From positions 80,065,201 through 80,129,200 of the forward strand of contig OZ038422.1 of NCBI GenBank assembly GCA_964036155.1: 64,000 nt of DNA, in the 5' to 3' direction. Below the pieces are notes generated by a model that was not told the origin of the DNA, made no database searches, and saw only the letters and a program-made list of their open reading frames with translations. How positions within the stretch are numbered: position 1 is the first letter of the stretch; each line of letters opens with the position of its first letter. Below, one piece after another: positions 46,856-59,401 of this stretch. Source of the stretch: Diploscapter coronatus. Lineage: Eukaryota > Nematoda > Chromadorea > Rhabditida > Rhabditidae. The position numbers and the translations under genes were made by a program.

Positions 46856-48851
46856 ATGAAGGGCTATGGAAGTTGTATGCCTCCCATCGATGCGGGCGTC
46901 GTCATGGACATCGAGGATCTGCTCATCAAATTCAAACTCTACAAATCTCTCAGGCAAGTAAAAACAAATTAGCATGTTATTATGTTGTAACTTTCTTACA
47001 AACTTACCGAAAGTTGAATTCAGTCTGGACAAGTTCATCACGCTGTTCGAGAAGACCGAGTTCTGCACGATTTTTGTTGGCCGCCAAACTATCAATGAGC
47101 AGATTGGGGTTGGCTGAAAAGACGAAAATAAAACTTTTTGAAAAAACTCAGCTCTCCGAAACAATCCTGCAAACCGCTGCCACTTACATGGCCTCGCATC
47201 GAGGAGTCGCTACCAAAAACAAGGTATTCAGGGTTTTTTTTCATAAATTCGGATGATTTTTCAGGAACTAGATGGCGATTTTCGTGGCGGCCGCGAGACG
47301 ACCCTCGACGAACGCATTTTCGGCATCTACCTCACCTACGCACTCTACTACTCACAGCCTAAAAGCTGTATCGTCAGAGTTAGTTGAACTTTTCAGAGTC
47401 TCTCAAAGATTTACAAATGTCATGAATTCTTTCATTATTCACATTTTTCAAGGACATTTCACTAGAAATCATCCTCGTCAAAATTAAGACGATTTTGAAA
47501 ATTTTCGAAGCGTATATTTTCTAAAAGAATTTAAAGCAAAAAAAAACATATTCAGATCCGAATGTCTGTAACCCTCAAGGAAGATGTGGTGGATTTCATC
47601 GACAAGCTCAGTCAGAGGGTGGAATTCCTCGAGCCGGTGCTCTGCTTCAAGAAGCTATTCGACGAGAACGCCATCTCTGTTGTCGTCTTCGAGAAAGTGG
47701 TAGGCTGGTTGATTTTTATTGTCGGGGGAAGATTAGCGAAAGTCTCTCTCCCCGTCAGATGCCAAAGCGAGAATTGCGCGGGGGAACAAATGCGCAAAGA
47801 AAAGGGGAGGAAGAAAGAAAGCTCTTCCTTGAAAACGGGAAAAGGAGTGCGCAAGGTTTCTTTCGCCCTTTTCCCTTTTTTGCGGGATGGACTTCTTCTG
47901 CTCATTTCCACCCGACGACAATAGAAAACCTTTTTCCACGTACGAGAAAAACTGCAGCATGACCCGGCAACGTTCAAACGCCACGATTTGCTGGATCTGA
48001 CCAAGCAGCACTACGAGGACATCGAGGTTGACTTCAGTCTTTCTTTTAAAATATCGAGGCTTTCTGATAAGATGGAGGAAATTAGTCAAATCTTCGACTT
48101 TTCTTAATTCGGAATGTTTTTTAGTAAAATAAGAACGTTTTTCACTGAACATCGAAATTCTCCCCATTTTTTCTGCCAATTCCTCATTTTCAGTCTCCCC
48201 TCCCCAAAGCGACCGCGTTCTTGGAGTCGTCCAATTTGGAAGTCCTGAATGACATCGACAAGATCTACAGAAAAGTATGTAAATTTGAAAATTTTCCATT
48301 TTTGACTCAATGTTTCAGTACCGCGCTAATTTGGGCATGAAAAACACCACATTCAGCAGCGCATCTCCCATGGACATGTTCAAGAAGTGCATTTTTTAAA
48401 AATTTTTATTTAATTCGGAAAATCTTCAGGACGATCGGCAACAGCAGGTGCCTCTATGAGTCGAGGGTTGCCGAATATCTGAGAACGCCTTGCATTGTGA
48501 GTTTTTTAAAGAAAAGTAAAAATCAATTTTTTCCAAAACTCAATTCATTGGTAACCCACTAATTTGCTCGGCCATTTGGATAAATAGTTGCATAAGTAAT
48601 AGTATAGGATTTGTTAAAGAAAATATTCTCTCCCTTCACTATTTCGTATGTAACGATGCAACTATTGCAACTAATTTTCCAGGTTGCTGATTTGTCTGAC
48701 AGCTTTGGAAAAATTTTAGGGAATGTGTTTACCTTTCATATAAAGTTGTTGAAACTTGTTGCCAGAATAATTTTCAAAAGTGCATTTTTAGGACGGCACG
48801 GACAAGAATATGGCTGCTGGGACTGTGCAGTTGCACGCTGACTTGGAATGA
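46856..48851 (+). CDS. snRNA-activating protein complex subunit 1 (S)NAPC1-like)
   Basis: Ten exons join in phase: 46856-46953, 47024-47108, 47152-47223, 47265-47378, 47556-47699, 47958-48026, 48194-48274, 48319-48386, 48430-48496 and 48792-48851, 285 aa. The first intron starts GC (AG|gcaagt). The N-terminal half follows SNAPC1: MDIEDLLIKFKLYKSL, then KFITLFEKTEFCTIFVGRQT, and IFGIYLTYALYYSQPKSCIV followed by RIRMSVTLKEDVVDFIDKL. SNAPC1 is a core subunit of the SNAP complex, which binds the proximal sequence element of snRNA promoters with SNAPC3 and SNAPC4 and recruits Pol II or Pol III. The C-terminal third is divergent and shorter than in vertebrates (368 aa in human). The last exon could differ, since another acceptor lies near 48683. 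Family assignment is by remembered motifs. Confidence 0.78.
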
Positions 48852-48944
48852 ATTTTGGCAAACATTCGAGAATCTTCGCAAATATCAAAGTTCGCTTATT
48901 TTTCTCGATTTTTTCAAGAATTTTTGCTCACTTGGTGATTGAAT

Positions 48945-48950
48945 AATAAA
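48945..48950 (+). terminator. poly(A) signal of the SNAPC1-like gene
   Basis: AATAAA 94 nt after the stop codon, on the coding strand. Confidence 0.5.
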
Positions 48951-49995
48951 ATTAAATTTCTTTCGTTCAATTAGATTCATTTTTAAAGAAAAAGTTGGAT
49001 TTTTTTTTCTAAAATTTTGGTCTTTCATGATTGTTTTCACTTACATAGGCTATTTATTGAAACGCAAGATTTCTTCGTTTAGATTAAAATTATCGCTAGG
49101 CGAATAAAATTGTAATTGTGGCTAGAGAAAGTTGAAGAATAAAGTGAGAAGAATGATCCTTCGAGTTTGGAAAAGGAAGTTCGAATCGCCGAATTACACA
49201 AGATCGTCTAATAAAGGATAGTCGGGAAAATTACAAGAATTTCAAAAGTTGGCGAACTTTAAAAATAAATAAACTAATCGTCATCAGAAATGACGTCCGT
49301 TAAAGGCGGATGGTGAGATGGTGTAGTCCTCTGACTCACAGTCGCATCGGTAGCCGAGGTTTCTTAAAGCTGATTTTTATGTGAATTGACTGCAGAAACG
49401 ACGATATTTCTATTATTAATGTTTTCAGTCTGAAATTTGTTATTTCGCGATTTTATATGGTTTTTCTTGATCGTGAAATTATGAACATTTTATTATTCTA
49501 GTTCTAGGATTGTAAAAATCATGTTTCGAGTGATAATAAAAAAAACTTCAAATTCCACCTGAATCCTTCGACGTTGCAGTTAATGATTTCGAAATGACTA
49601 CGTGAATTACGGTAGCGAGAGTCAGAAGTTGGACGACGGCGACGACGGATAATGCCATCACCTTTGATGTCGAAGTGGGTAATGATCGTGCTATTTATGT
49701 CGGTTTTCACTATCTTCAAAAATTCGAATATTTCGATATTCTGACGAATTTTTATGCGTCTCATCTCGAATCCTCCAAATTGACTAAGTCTATTCTAATA
49801 AGGTAAGTGTCTGCATGTCTGACGAGTAGCATATTGAAAGATGGAAAAGAAGCGGAGTGGGACTTCGCTACATTGTTCCCATGTTTGTGTTATGACTACA
49901 ATGTAGCGTTCACAACATTGACAGAATAGATAAAAAGAGAAGAGCGTCTTGTTTCAGTTTGGTTTGGTGAAATTCGTGTGTTCGAGCAGCTAGTT
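48951..49995. other. intergenic stretch
   Basis: No supported gene. A structured-looking run near 49305-49365 was examined for a tRNA or snoRNA and did not fit either. A minus-strand open frame at 49519-49764 has an Arg run and no splice context. Confidence 0.4.
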
Positions 49996-52493
<2,498 letters not shown>

Positions 52494-52649
52494 AGGTGTG
52501 CACTTTGGAAATTAGTTTATTCTATTTGATTTTACAAAATACATTCACTTACAGATGTACTAACGATGAAAACTTCTCTACCAGTGTTAAACGAAAAATT
52601 TCCGACGACAATACCTCGTTCACTCGTGAAAATTTTTTCAACCTTAAAT

Positions 52650-52655
52650 AATAAA
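52650..52655 (+). terminator. poly(A) signal of the DECR gene
   Basis: AATAAA 157 nt after the stop codon and about 225 nt before the next candidate ATG. Confidence 0.5.
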
Positions 52656-52879
52656 CTTCGGTTTGAAACGTGAAATATTGTAACTCAGTCATCAAATGAT
52701 AAAAATAGCGACAGAAAGTTAAGCATGATTAGAGTGCAAATAGTCAATTAGCCCTAAAGATTTTTGTTCAACATTTTGTCGGCGAAATATAAAACCAGGT
52801 TTTGGGTAAAATGTTTTTTTATCGAATTTGACGTTTGTGAAAGATGATCTTATTGATTAGGCGGACGAAAGTTCCCGAT

Positions 52880-53151
52880 ATGACGAATCTGGAAGTGCGT
52901 TTTTAAGCCCGGATTTTCGAGGCTGAAAATTCTAACTTTCTTCTCACTGCACTTACACTCCTGCATGTCTCATATGTTGTGTCTTTCTATACAAGGAGTT
53001 CACCTGCGAACTTTCAACCCCAAACGATGCGTGGAAACTCGTGAGAATGGTTTTGAAGATAGATGGTGCGCCAACACATCAAATCAAGAGCGCAAACGAG
53101 CAGCATGAGTTTACCGCAGAGTGGGTAATGCGACTCGATTTGTTTGATTAA
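52880..53151 (+). CDS. short two-exon protein, possibly downstream cistron of DECR
   Basis: A five-codon exon MTNLE (52880-52894) with donor GAA|gtgcgt joins in phase to 52996-53151. The product, 56 aa, reads EFTCELSTPNDAWKLVRMVL, then KIDGAPTHQI, and ends VMRLDLFD. The codon character is better than in surrounding DNA, but a second frame of the same exon is also open. A splice donor TGG|gtaatg near the end could instead extend it. An acceptor-like ttattgattag ends at 52860, 20 nt before the ATG, and could receive a trans-spliced leader. No family is recognised. It lies 387 nt after the DECR stop on the same strand. Confidence 0.38.
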
Positions 53152-55992
53152 TATTCGTAATAATGTAAACTAACTTGTCAAAATCTTTGGCATTGTTATT
53201 CCTCAACAAAACGATAATTCTGTGACACTTGTGATGGGAATTATCGAATTAATTAGGGGTTTTATCTTGAACCATTTTGGGCAGTTTTTATTACAGTATT
53301 TTCGAAGGCTCTCTTTAAGCCTGCATAAATCAAATTCCACGAAGTTCGTGTCTGAAACCATTTGCGCTCCCCAAACATGATACTTCAGCTCTGAAACTCT
53401 TGATGCTATTATCTTTTTCTTGAAGCAGAGTTATGCACAAAGTGATAAAGATCAAGCCTTTTCCTAATAAACACTAGATTAGTCGTTTTTCATCTTGACA
53501 CCCAACATGAAATAGTCTGAACAAGTTAACTCTTGTTATGTAGGGCTAGTGTAGGCAATTCGTTCTTCTTGCTACATATTTTGTTGATGCTCAGAGCTTT
53601 CCTTATGTTGCCAAAATTAGATTGTTTGCGAATAATTGTTGCGAAATCCAGTAATCTTTAGGTTAGACGAAAATTAGACCTGACAGATATGTGCATTTAT
53701 TTTTGCAGGAGAGAGGAGAGAAACGTTTGTTTGCTAACTCTTCTGCCTCTTTATTTCCCATTCTTTCTCTCAGAAATTTATTCTCCCTTCCCTCTCTCCA
53801 GGAAAAGCTCTTTACCTTCAGCTTCTCATTCGTTTCGAGTAGATTATTTCGCCAACGACGACGACTTGTTCTATATAAAATTTTCGTTTTCATTCGATTA
53901 TTTGCTCATGCTGAATGCCTAATTCTTTTCCGACTCTCAAAATGATGTGCTCTCACAATTTTCATCATTTTGTTCGATTTTCACTAAACAGCTAAAATTA
54001 AAAATATCTCTCATTAGAAAAGGGAGGACTATCTTGCATGTAGCTCAGGAAATTAAAAATGTGAAACTTCAGTTTGAAACTTGCTCAACATGTTAAATTT
54101 TAGACATATTTGTTTTATTAGCATTTTCCGTATTTTCGATACAAAAGCGCTATTGCTTCCCATGCAAAATGTACATTTCACGTGGAAGAATACGCTTTTC
54201 AAATCTAAAATTTATCGATTACTGGTAAAAATGTTTTCAGAAAATTTTGTCTGTGTTTTTTTAGATAAATTTCCATCATGATATCATAAAGTGATCCTTC
54301 TAGAATTGCTTCTCGTTTTGCATTTCAAAATACAGCCAGTCATCTCTTTTTTGCACGCTTATCTCTAATGAGTTCTCTAACCAGTTTTGACTCGGCTTAT
54401 ATCATTTTATCATCGTTTCGAACATATTTCCATATTGCGAAATCCTTCGCGGTAGTTGTTGATTTACTGATGAATATCTTTAAATTTGAAGCTGAATTTC
54501 ACCATTATTCCTCTAAAATTCTTGTGAATATCTGACTTTATGCTAAAATGCTATATATCTGTAATCTTTTGATCATTTTGAAGAAGAACATGTATTCTGG
54601 ATAAATTTGAGCAGATTTTCAGCTAGAACGGAAGATTTTAATGAAAAAGATTTCGCAAAGCCAAAATTATATTTTAAAAATCCTGTACATGAAGCATTCA
54701 AATCGCGATTTTTATGGAATAGTTTGAGTTGTTGAGGATCTGCGCAGTGATTTGATTTAGACCCTACTTAGGTCCAAATTTGGAATATTATATTTAAAAA
54801 TATGACAAGATAAGGTAAGTTTTCCAATTTTTTAGAGCATTTTCTTTTTATCCTGATCATGCTCTTCTCAGGATTGTCGCTAATTTCATAATTCTTTTAC
54901 TTTTTTTTATATAGTCCAAAGATCTTCGTTTATATGTTAGATTCACAAACCGAGATGAATCATAGATGAGAAGAGAGAATAGATGTTGGAGAAAGACGAA
55001 AGTTGGCAAACATTTACAATTTTCACAATTTTCTGGAACGTAATATTGATAGGTGCCTATGAGAAATTCTTTCTATACATTATTTTATCAAATTTTCAGA
55101 TCATAATTTGCTATGTGTCTTGTTTAAATTATCCTTCAGTGAGCCTATCTTTAATCTATAAATTAATCCAACTGAATTAAGTCTTTCTTAACTTCTCCAT
55201 CGCGTACAAATTATCTAATGAACTGTTTACAATTTTCAAGGCTATTCCCTATTTTCATGTGATATTTTTGTTCAGGTACAAACCTTTCGAATTTCAACCC
55301 GCCTTGTTTCAAAACATTTATTGAATCTGATTCACTATTTTGTCAATAGTTAAAACTTCGATTTCCCCACTTCTCATGGAACTGATTTCTTGCCAATCTG
55401 AACATTTCGAATTGTAAATATCAGCGTTTTTTTCTCCTCAAAGAAACTTTCATAAGCCTAGGCTATTCGCGGAGTTAGGCAGTGCCGGTTCTTGATAAGT
55501 AGTTTCATTTTATAGTGCATATTTCGATCGATAGAATTATTATTTGCTTTGGATAATATTCGGTGTGAATGATAAACAATGAATAGAAATGGGAAAAAAC
55601 TTTGTTTTCAATACTGAAATGTATGATTACATATACCTTGACATATGAAATCAATGGTTATTGATTTTGAACGCATAGTATTCTTTTAGAAAAAGTTGAA
55701 AGAGTGATTGCATTACATATTCTTTGTTTTGACGCTTATTTTTGATTATGCACAACTTGCACCTTTTTCCATATGATATTTCACCAACTTTAATTTCTTT
55801 TCGCTCTCTTCAACTCACCTATTTCTCGCCTCCACATCACGTTACCATTTTATCTATTGATTATTCCGTAAAAGGACCTTGTTTACATTTTATGTCAACC
55901 GAGTTTAGAGTCCATTTTGGTTATGCAGTTTTGAAGTGTTCTAATTTGCAGATTCGGAATAGGTAATTTGGCGAACCAAACATCGATCAGCC
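53152..55992. other. gene-poor intergenic stretch
   Basis: No exon chain is supported. There is a pyrimidine-rich tract near 53710-53830. The open frames here lack splice context and coding character. Confidence 0.45.
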
Positions 55993-56945
55993 ATGAGTTA
56001 CCAACACCTAAAGGAGATGCCTCACATGATGAAGGGGTTCATATTGGTAATTCAACATTTTCAACTCTCGTTTACTATATCTTGATGATTGTGTGCAAAT
56101 CCACATGAAAGTAAAAGAAAAGAAGGCAAAATTATGCTCTTCAATGATTCTGCGAATTCAATGAAACTAGATAACTATAACTATTTAGCTCCTAACCTTA
56201 TTGCAAATCATCTTCTTCGCAATCCCATCTCACCGTGAATTCTTCTGGTTCGCATGTATGACTGCAATTCTTGAATTGCTCATAGCAATTCTCCTTGTTG
56301 TGATATTCTTCGTTGATCTTTCACTGATTTATGGCCCACAATGGACTATGGCGGTAAGTGTATCTATTCAAATTAATTTTAAACAGGAGTATATTTTAGG
56401 AATTGGTTGTTAGTGCCATATTCTGTGTTATGTCGGCTCTCTCCACAATTTACTATTTCTGCAATATATTTTACGGATTTAATTTCTTCTACCTGTTATG
56501 CACGGCAATATCAATTGGTCTTGTCTTGGCCTATGGTCTGAACGCACTGATTATGTTCCGGGCTAGGGGAATTGCGTCGGCACAGCACGGAGGCAATCAG
56601 GTATACCATATGTAGTCACTCTAGGTTTCGTTCATGTGTGTATACTCGAATAGTTTTATGAGCCTATTTGATAATTGAAATTTCATTTACGAAGTATAAA
56701 TCCGCGTAAGGATAAAGGAGCCAAGCTCATTTAAAGTAATGAAAAGGCGAAACGGAATCCCAATTCTGACAATTTTTGGTCAAATTTAGCATCGTGCATT
56801 TTGCGCGTATTTACATTCGAAAAACCTTTTGCCTAGTTTTTGAAGATGATTGATCAAAATGGTAATTTAGGCGACTGCGACTCCGGCCCCGCCCACCGGC
56901 AACTGGCCTGCAGGCTCATACCCGGGAGGAGGCAATCCGGCTTAA
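55993..56945 (+). CDS. four-TM MARVEL-like membrane protein, tandem copy 1
   Basis: Four exons join in phase: 55993-56046, 56189-56353, 56400-56600 and 56871-56945, 164 aa. Four hydrophobic segments are clear: MKGFILLLTLLQIIFFAIP, then an FFWFACMTAILELLIAILLV stretch, then VVSAIFCVMSALSTIYYFCN, and a last one around LLCTAISIGLVLAYGLNALI. Short basic or charged loops lie between (SHREFF, FRARG). The C-terminus is a Pro/Gly tail ending GGGNPA. Size and topology fit MARVEL-domain vesicle proteins. This is assignment by architecture, and other small 4TM families are possible. Compared with copy 2 it has an extra 3' intron and tail exon. Confidence 0.72.
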
Positions 56946-57096
56946 ATCTCGTAAATTCTTCGATACGGGTCGATCGTGATTTTATTCCTGAATATCAACA
57001 AAATTCTCAAATCGATATATTTCTCTGACTTTATTTTTCTGGAAAATTTTCTAAGAAAATTTTATGCTGGTATAAGAGTTGAAGCAACTTTGCACA

Positions 57097-57378
57097 TTTT
57101 ATACCAGTCAGTACCGACCAGTTAACCAATGGTAGTGAAAAAACTAGCAAGCGTCAGTGCGTTCCACTATCGATAATTATTTTTGAATCAAATAGCCGCC
57201 AATCAGTATCCAGTTGGTGTACTGACTAGTAGTATCGTTGAATTATCGGCCAGTAACGGCTGGAAATCAATTGGCTTTTTCCTTCCTCAAAGATATAACA
57301 ACCGATGGCGAAATGCACTTGTACTGACTGGCTTTTCACTGCCATTGGTTAATTGATCGGTAACGACTGGTATAAAAT
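57097..57378. mobile_element. 282-bp TIR element between the MARVEL-like genes
   Basis: Ends TTTATACCAGTCAGTACCGA..CCAATGGTAGTGAAAA and TTTTCACTGCCATTGG..GGTAACGACTGGTATAAA are inverted repeats of about 44 bp. The core holds further diverged copies of the CAGT-ACTG words and no open frame. Confidence 0.75.
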
Positions 57379-57925
57379 ATTAAAAGAAAGCTACTAGGGA
57401 ATTTTCCTAAATGACAATTATTTATTCATCAATAACTAGTCGATTTTTCATGACACATGCACTAATGTAAATATTTCACGAGCCTTTTAAAACGTCTCTT
57501 TTAAAACGTCTTCATGACCTCTATCTCATTTTTATTATGTATTTTAAAATGAATTACAAGAGTTCTGCCATTCTTCAAATTATTTAATCAAGTGTAGGTG
57601 GAGCTTAATTTTGAATCTTTCTCTATCCTGAAAGTATTATGCAAATTTTGATGAGATGTTCAATTGTCTGAATAATTGTATATTTTAACAAGATCCATTG
57701 AATTTAATAAATTTTATTATTCAAATTCTTGAAAAAATGGAGAATTATTAATTTATTACTCACCCAAAGTGTTATCACAAACATGGTCATAATGTTAAAA
57801 TTTCGAAATCGCGGACGCTCCCCATTATCAATTTCTTTATTGATTATTTTGCAGCTGCATGATTTAAAGCTAGACGCTCAACTTTACATTAATTCAGTTA
57901 AATTGTAAAAAAAAAGATTGGAAAG

Positions 57926-58654
57926 ATGGGCTTATCAAGTTTATTCAAGATGCCCCATATGAACAAGCTATTGATATTGGTAAGTTTATTTAAATTTAGA
58001 ATAATTGGCTAGTGGGTCCAATAAAAAGTAATACAACTATTATGATTTTTCGTTTTTGTGGATTATCTTTATGTAATTACTATTTTTCAGCTACTAACTT
58101 TATTGCAAATAATCTTTTTCGCCATTCCTACACATAGAAAGTTCTTCTGGTGGTGTTGTCTAACTTCGGTCCTGGAATTTATTGCCTCAGTCTTAATAAT
58201 TGCCGCTTTTGTGATCGATCTTAAATTCATTTACAAATCATGGTGGCTCTGGATTGTAAGTTTTTCAATTCGATTTTTAGTCAAAATTTAACCAGCGATT
58301 TGCTGAGTTGGTAAAGAATACCGATCAAAGTATATTTCTTTTCAAAAACCATTTCAAACTGTAAAGTTTTTAGCTTTGGCCGAATGATTTCTATATCAAC
58401 TCTTGAAATTTCAGGAGATGGGCGTTAGCGCGATATTCTGTTTCATGTCAGTCTCTTCAACGCTGTACTATTTCCTAAATATATTTTTCGCATTCAATGG
58501 CAACTTCATCGTCCTCACGGCAATATCAATCGGACTCGTTATATCGTACGGTTTTAACACGCTCATTATGTTTAGAGCCAGGGGAGTTGCGTCGTCGCAC
58601 AACGGTGGACAACCTACAGGAAACTGGCCAGGATCATATCAAGGGAGTGCATAG
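57926..58654 (+). CDS. four-TM MARVEL-like membrane protein, tandem copy 2
   Basis: Three exons join in phase: 57926-57979, 58091-58255 and 58415-58654, 152 aa. Exon lengths 1 and 2 (54 and 165 nt) equal those of copy 1. The protein matches it throughout: LLTLLQIIFFAIPTHRKFFW, SAIFCFMSVSSTLYYF and TAISIGLVISYGFNTLIMFR, then FRARGVASS. The third exon reads straight on into the tail GQPTGNWPGSYQGSA with no fourth exon. Same strand, 980 nt downstream, so a tandem duplication. The second loop differs most (KFIYKSWWLW versus SLIYGPQWTM). Confidence 0.72.
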
Positions 58655-59365
58655 CAGGTTTCTTTTCTAGAAATCAATGTTTTCCAACTACATTTCCAAT
58701 TTCGGTTGGAATGAATGTTTTGTTTTCATCAAAAATATAGTGGGGTTCAATTGAAACTAGTTAGCAACTTCGTGCAGCTTGTATAAAGTCCAATTTATTT
58801 TAACTTGCAAAGGAATGCACAAATCCTGGATTCTCAGATCTCGATGAAACTTTCCAATAGGGATTTTCGTTGATGGGAGTCACGATGGTAACATCAAAAT
58901 CGACAAAATAGGGATCTGGGATCGAGAAATCGGTGAAAATAATCAATTCCTCACTTGCATTAACGAATTTACAGGATTAGCTTACATGTGTTGTCAAGTG
59001 GATTTACTCATTGCTTACACAAAATACGAGTGAAAATGGTTAAATTTGTTTCGCTCCAGGTTTCTATTTTTACAGATTTTGATGCTATCATCCTGATACC
59101 CATCATCGAAAGACTAATCGTTTAATCAAAGCCTGTGAGCAGGGTTCCTCAACATTTACTCATTCTCGTTCCGTCTCTCGCAATTTTTTGAATTTTTTTT
59201 CAATGCAGAAATGTGAAAATTTTTGACACGCTCTCAATTCGTTCTGAAAAATCCGTTCCCATCTCATAAAAAATAAATTTGAGGGGCCTGCCTGCCTGTG
59301 AGTTCCGATTTGTGCACTCTTTTTATTGATGGCGAATATCTCTTTGCTTCCTTCATATTGAATAA
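58655..59365. other. convergent intergenic region
   Basis: Lies between two genes whose 3' ends face each other. It contains candidate poly(A) signals on both strands and no exon. Confidence 0.45.
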
Positions 59366-59371
59366 TTTATT
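59366..59371 (-). terminator. poly(A) signal of the ABCG gene
   Basis: Minus-strand AATAAA (plus-strand TTTATT) 30 nt beyond the stop codon at 59402. A second one lies at 59322-59327. Confidence 0.55.
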
Positions 59372-59401
59372 GTTGTTGCTTAATGTTTTTTCGCATAAAC
59401 T

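Noticed and set aside
47612..48299. Long minus-strand frames of 130 and 188 codons
   Set aside because: They are antisense to verified SNAPC1-like exons and a GC-rich intron segment. The plus-strand exons have coherent phases and family motifs.
49305..49370. tRNA- or snoRNA-like run
   Set aside because: No proper acceptor stem, B-box or paired C/D boxes could be found by eye.
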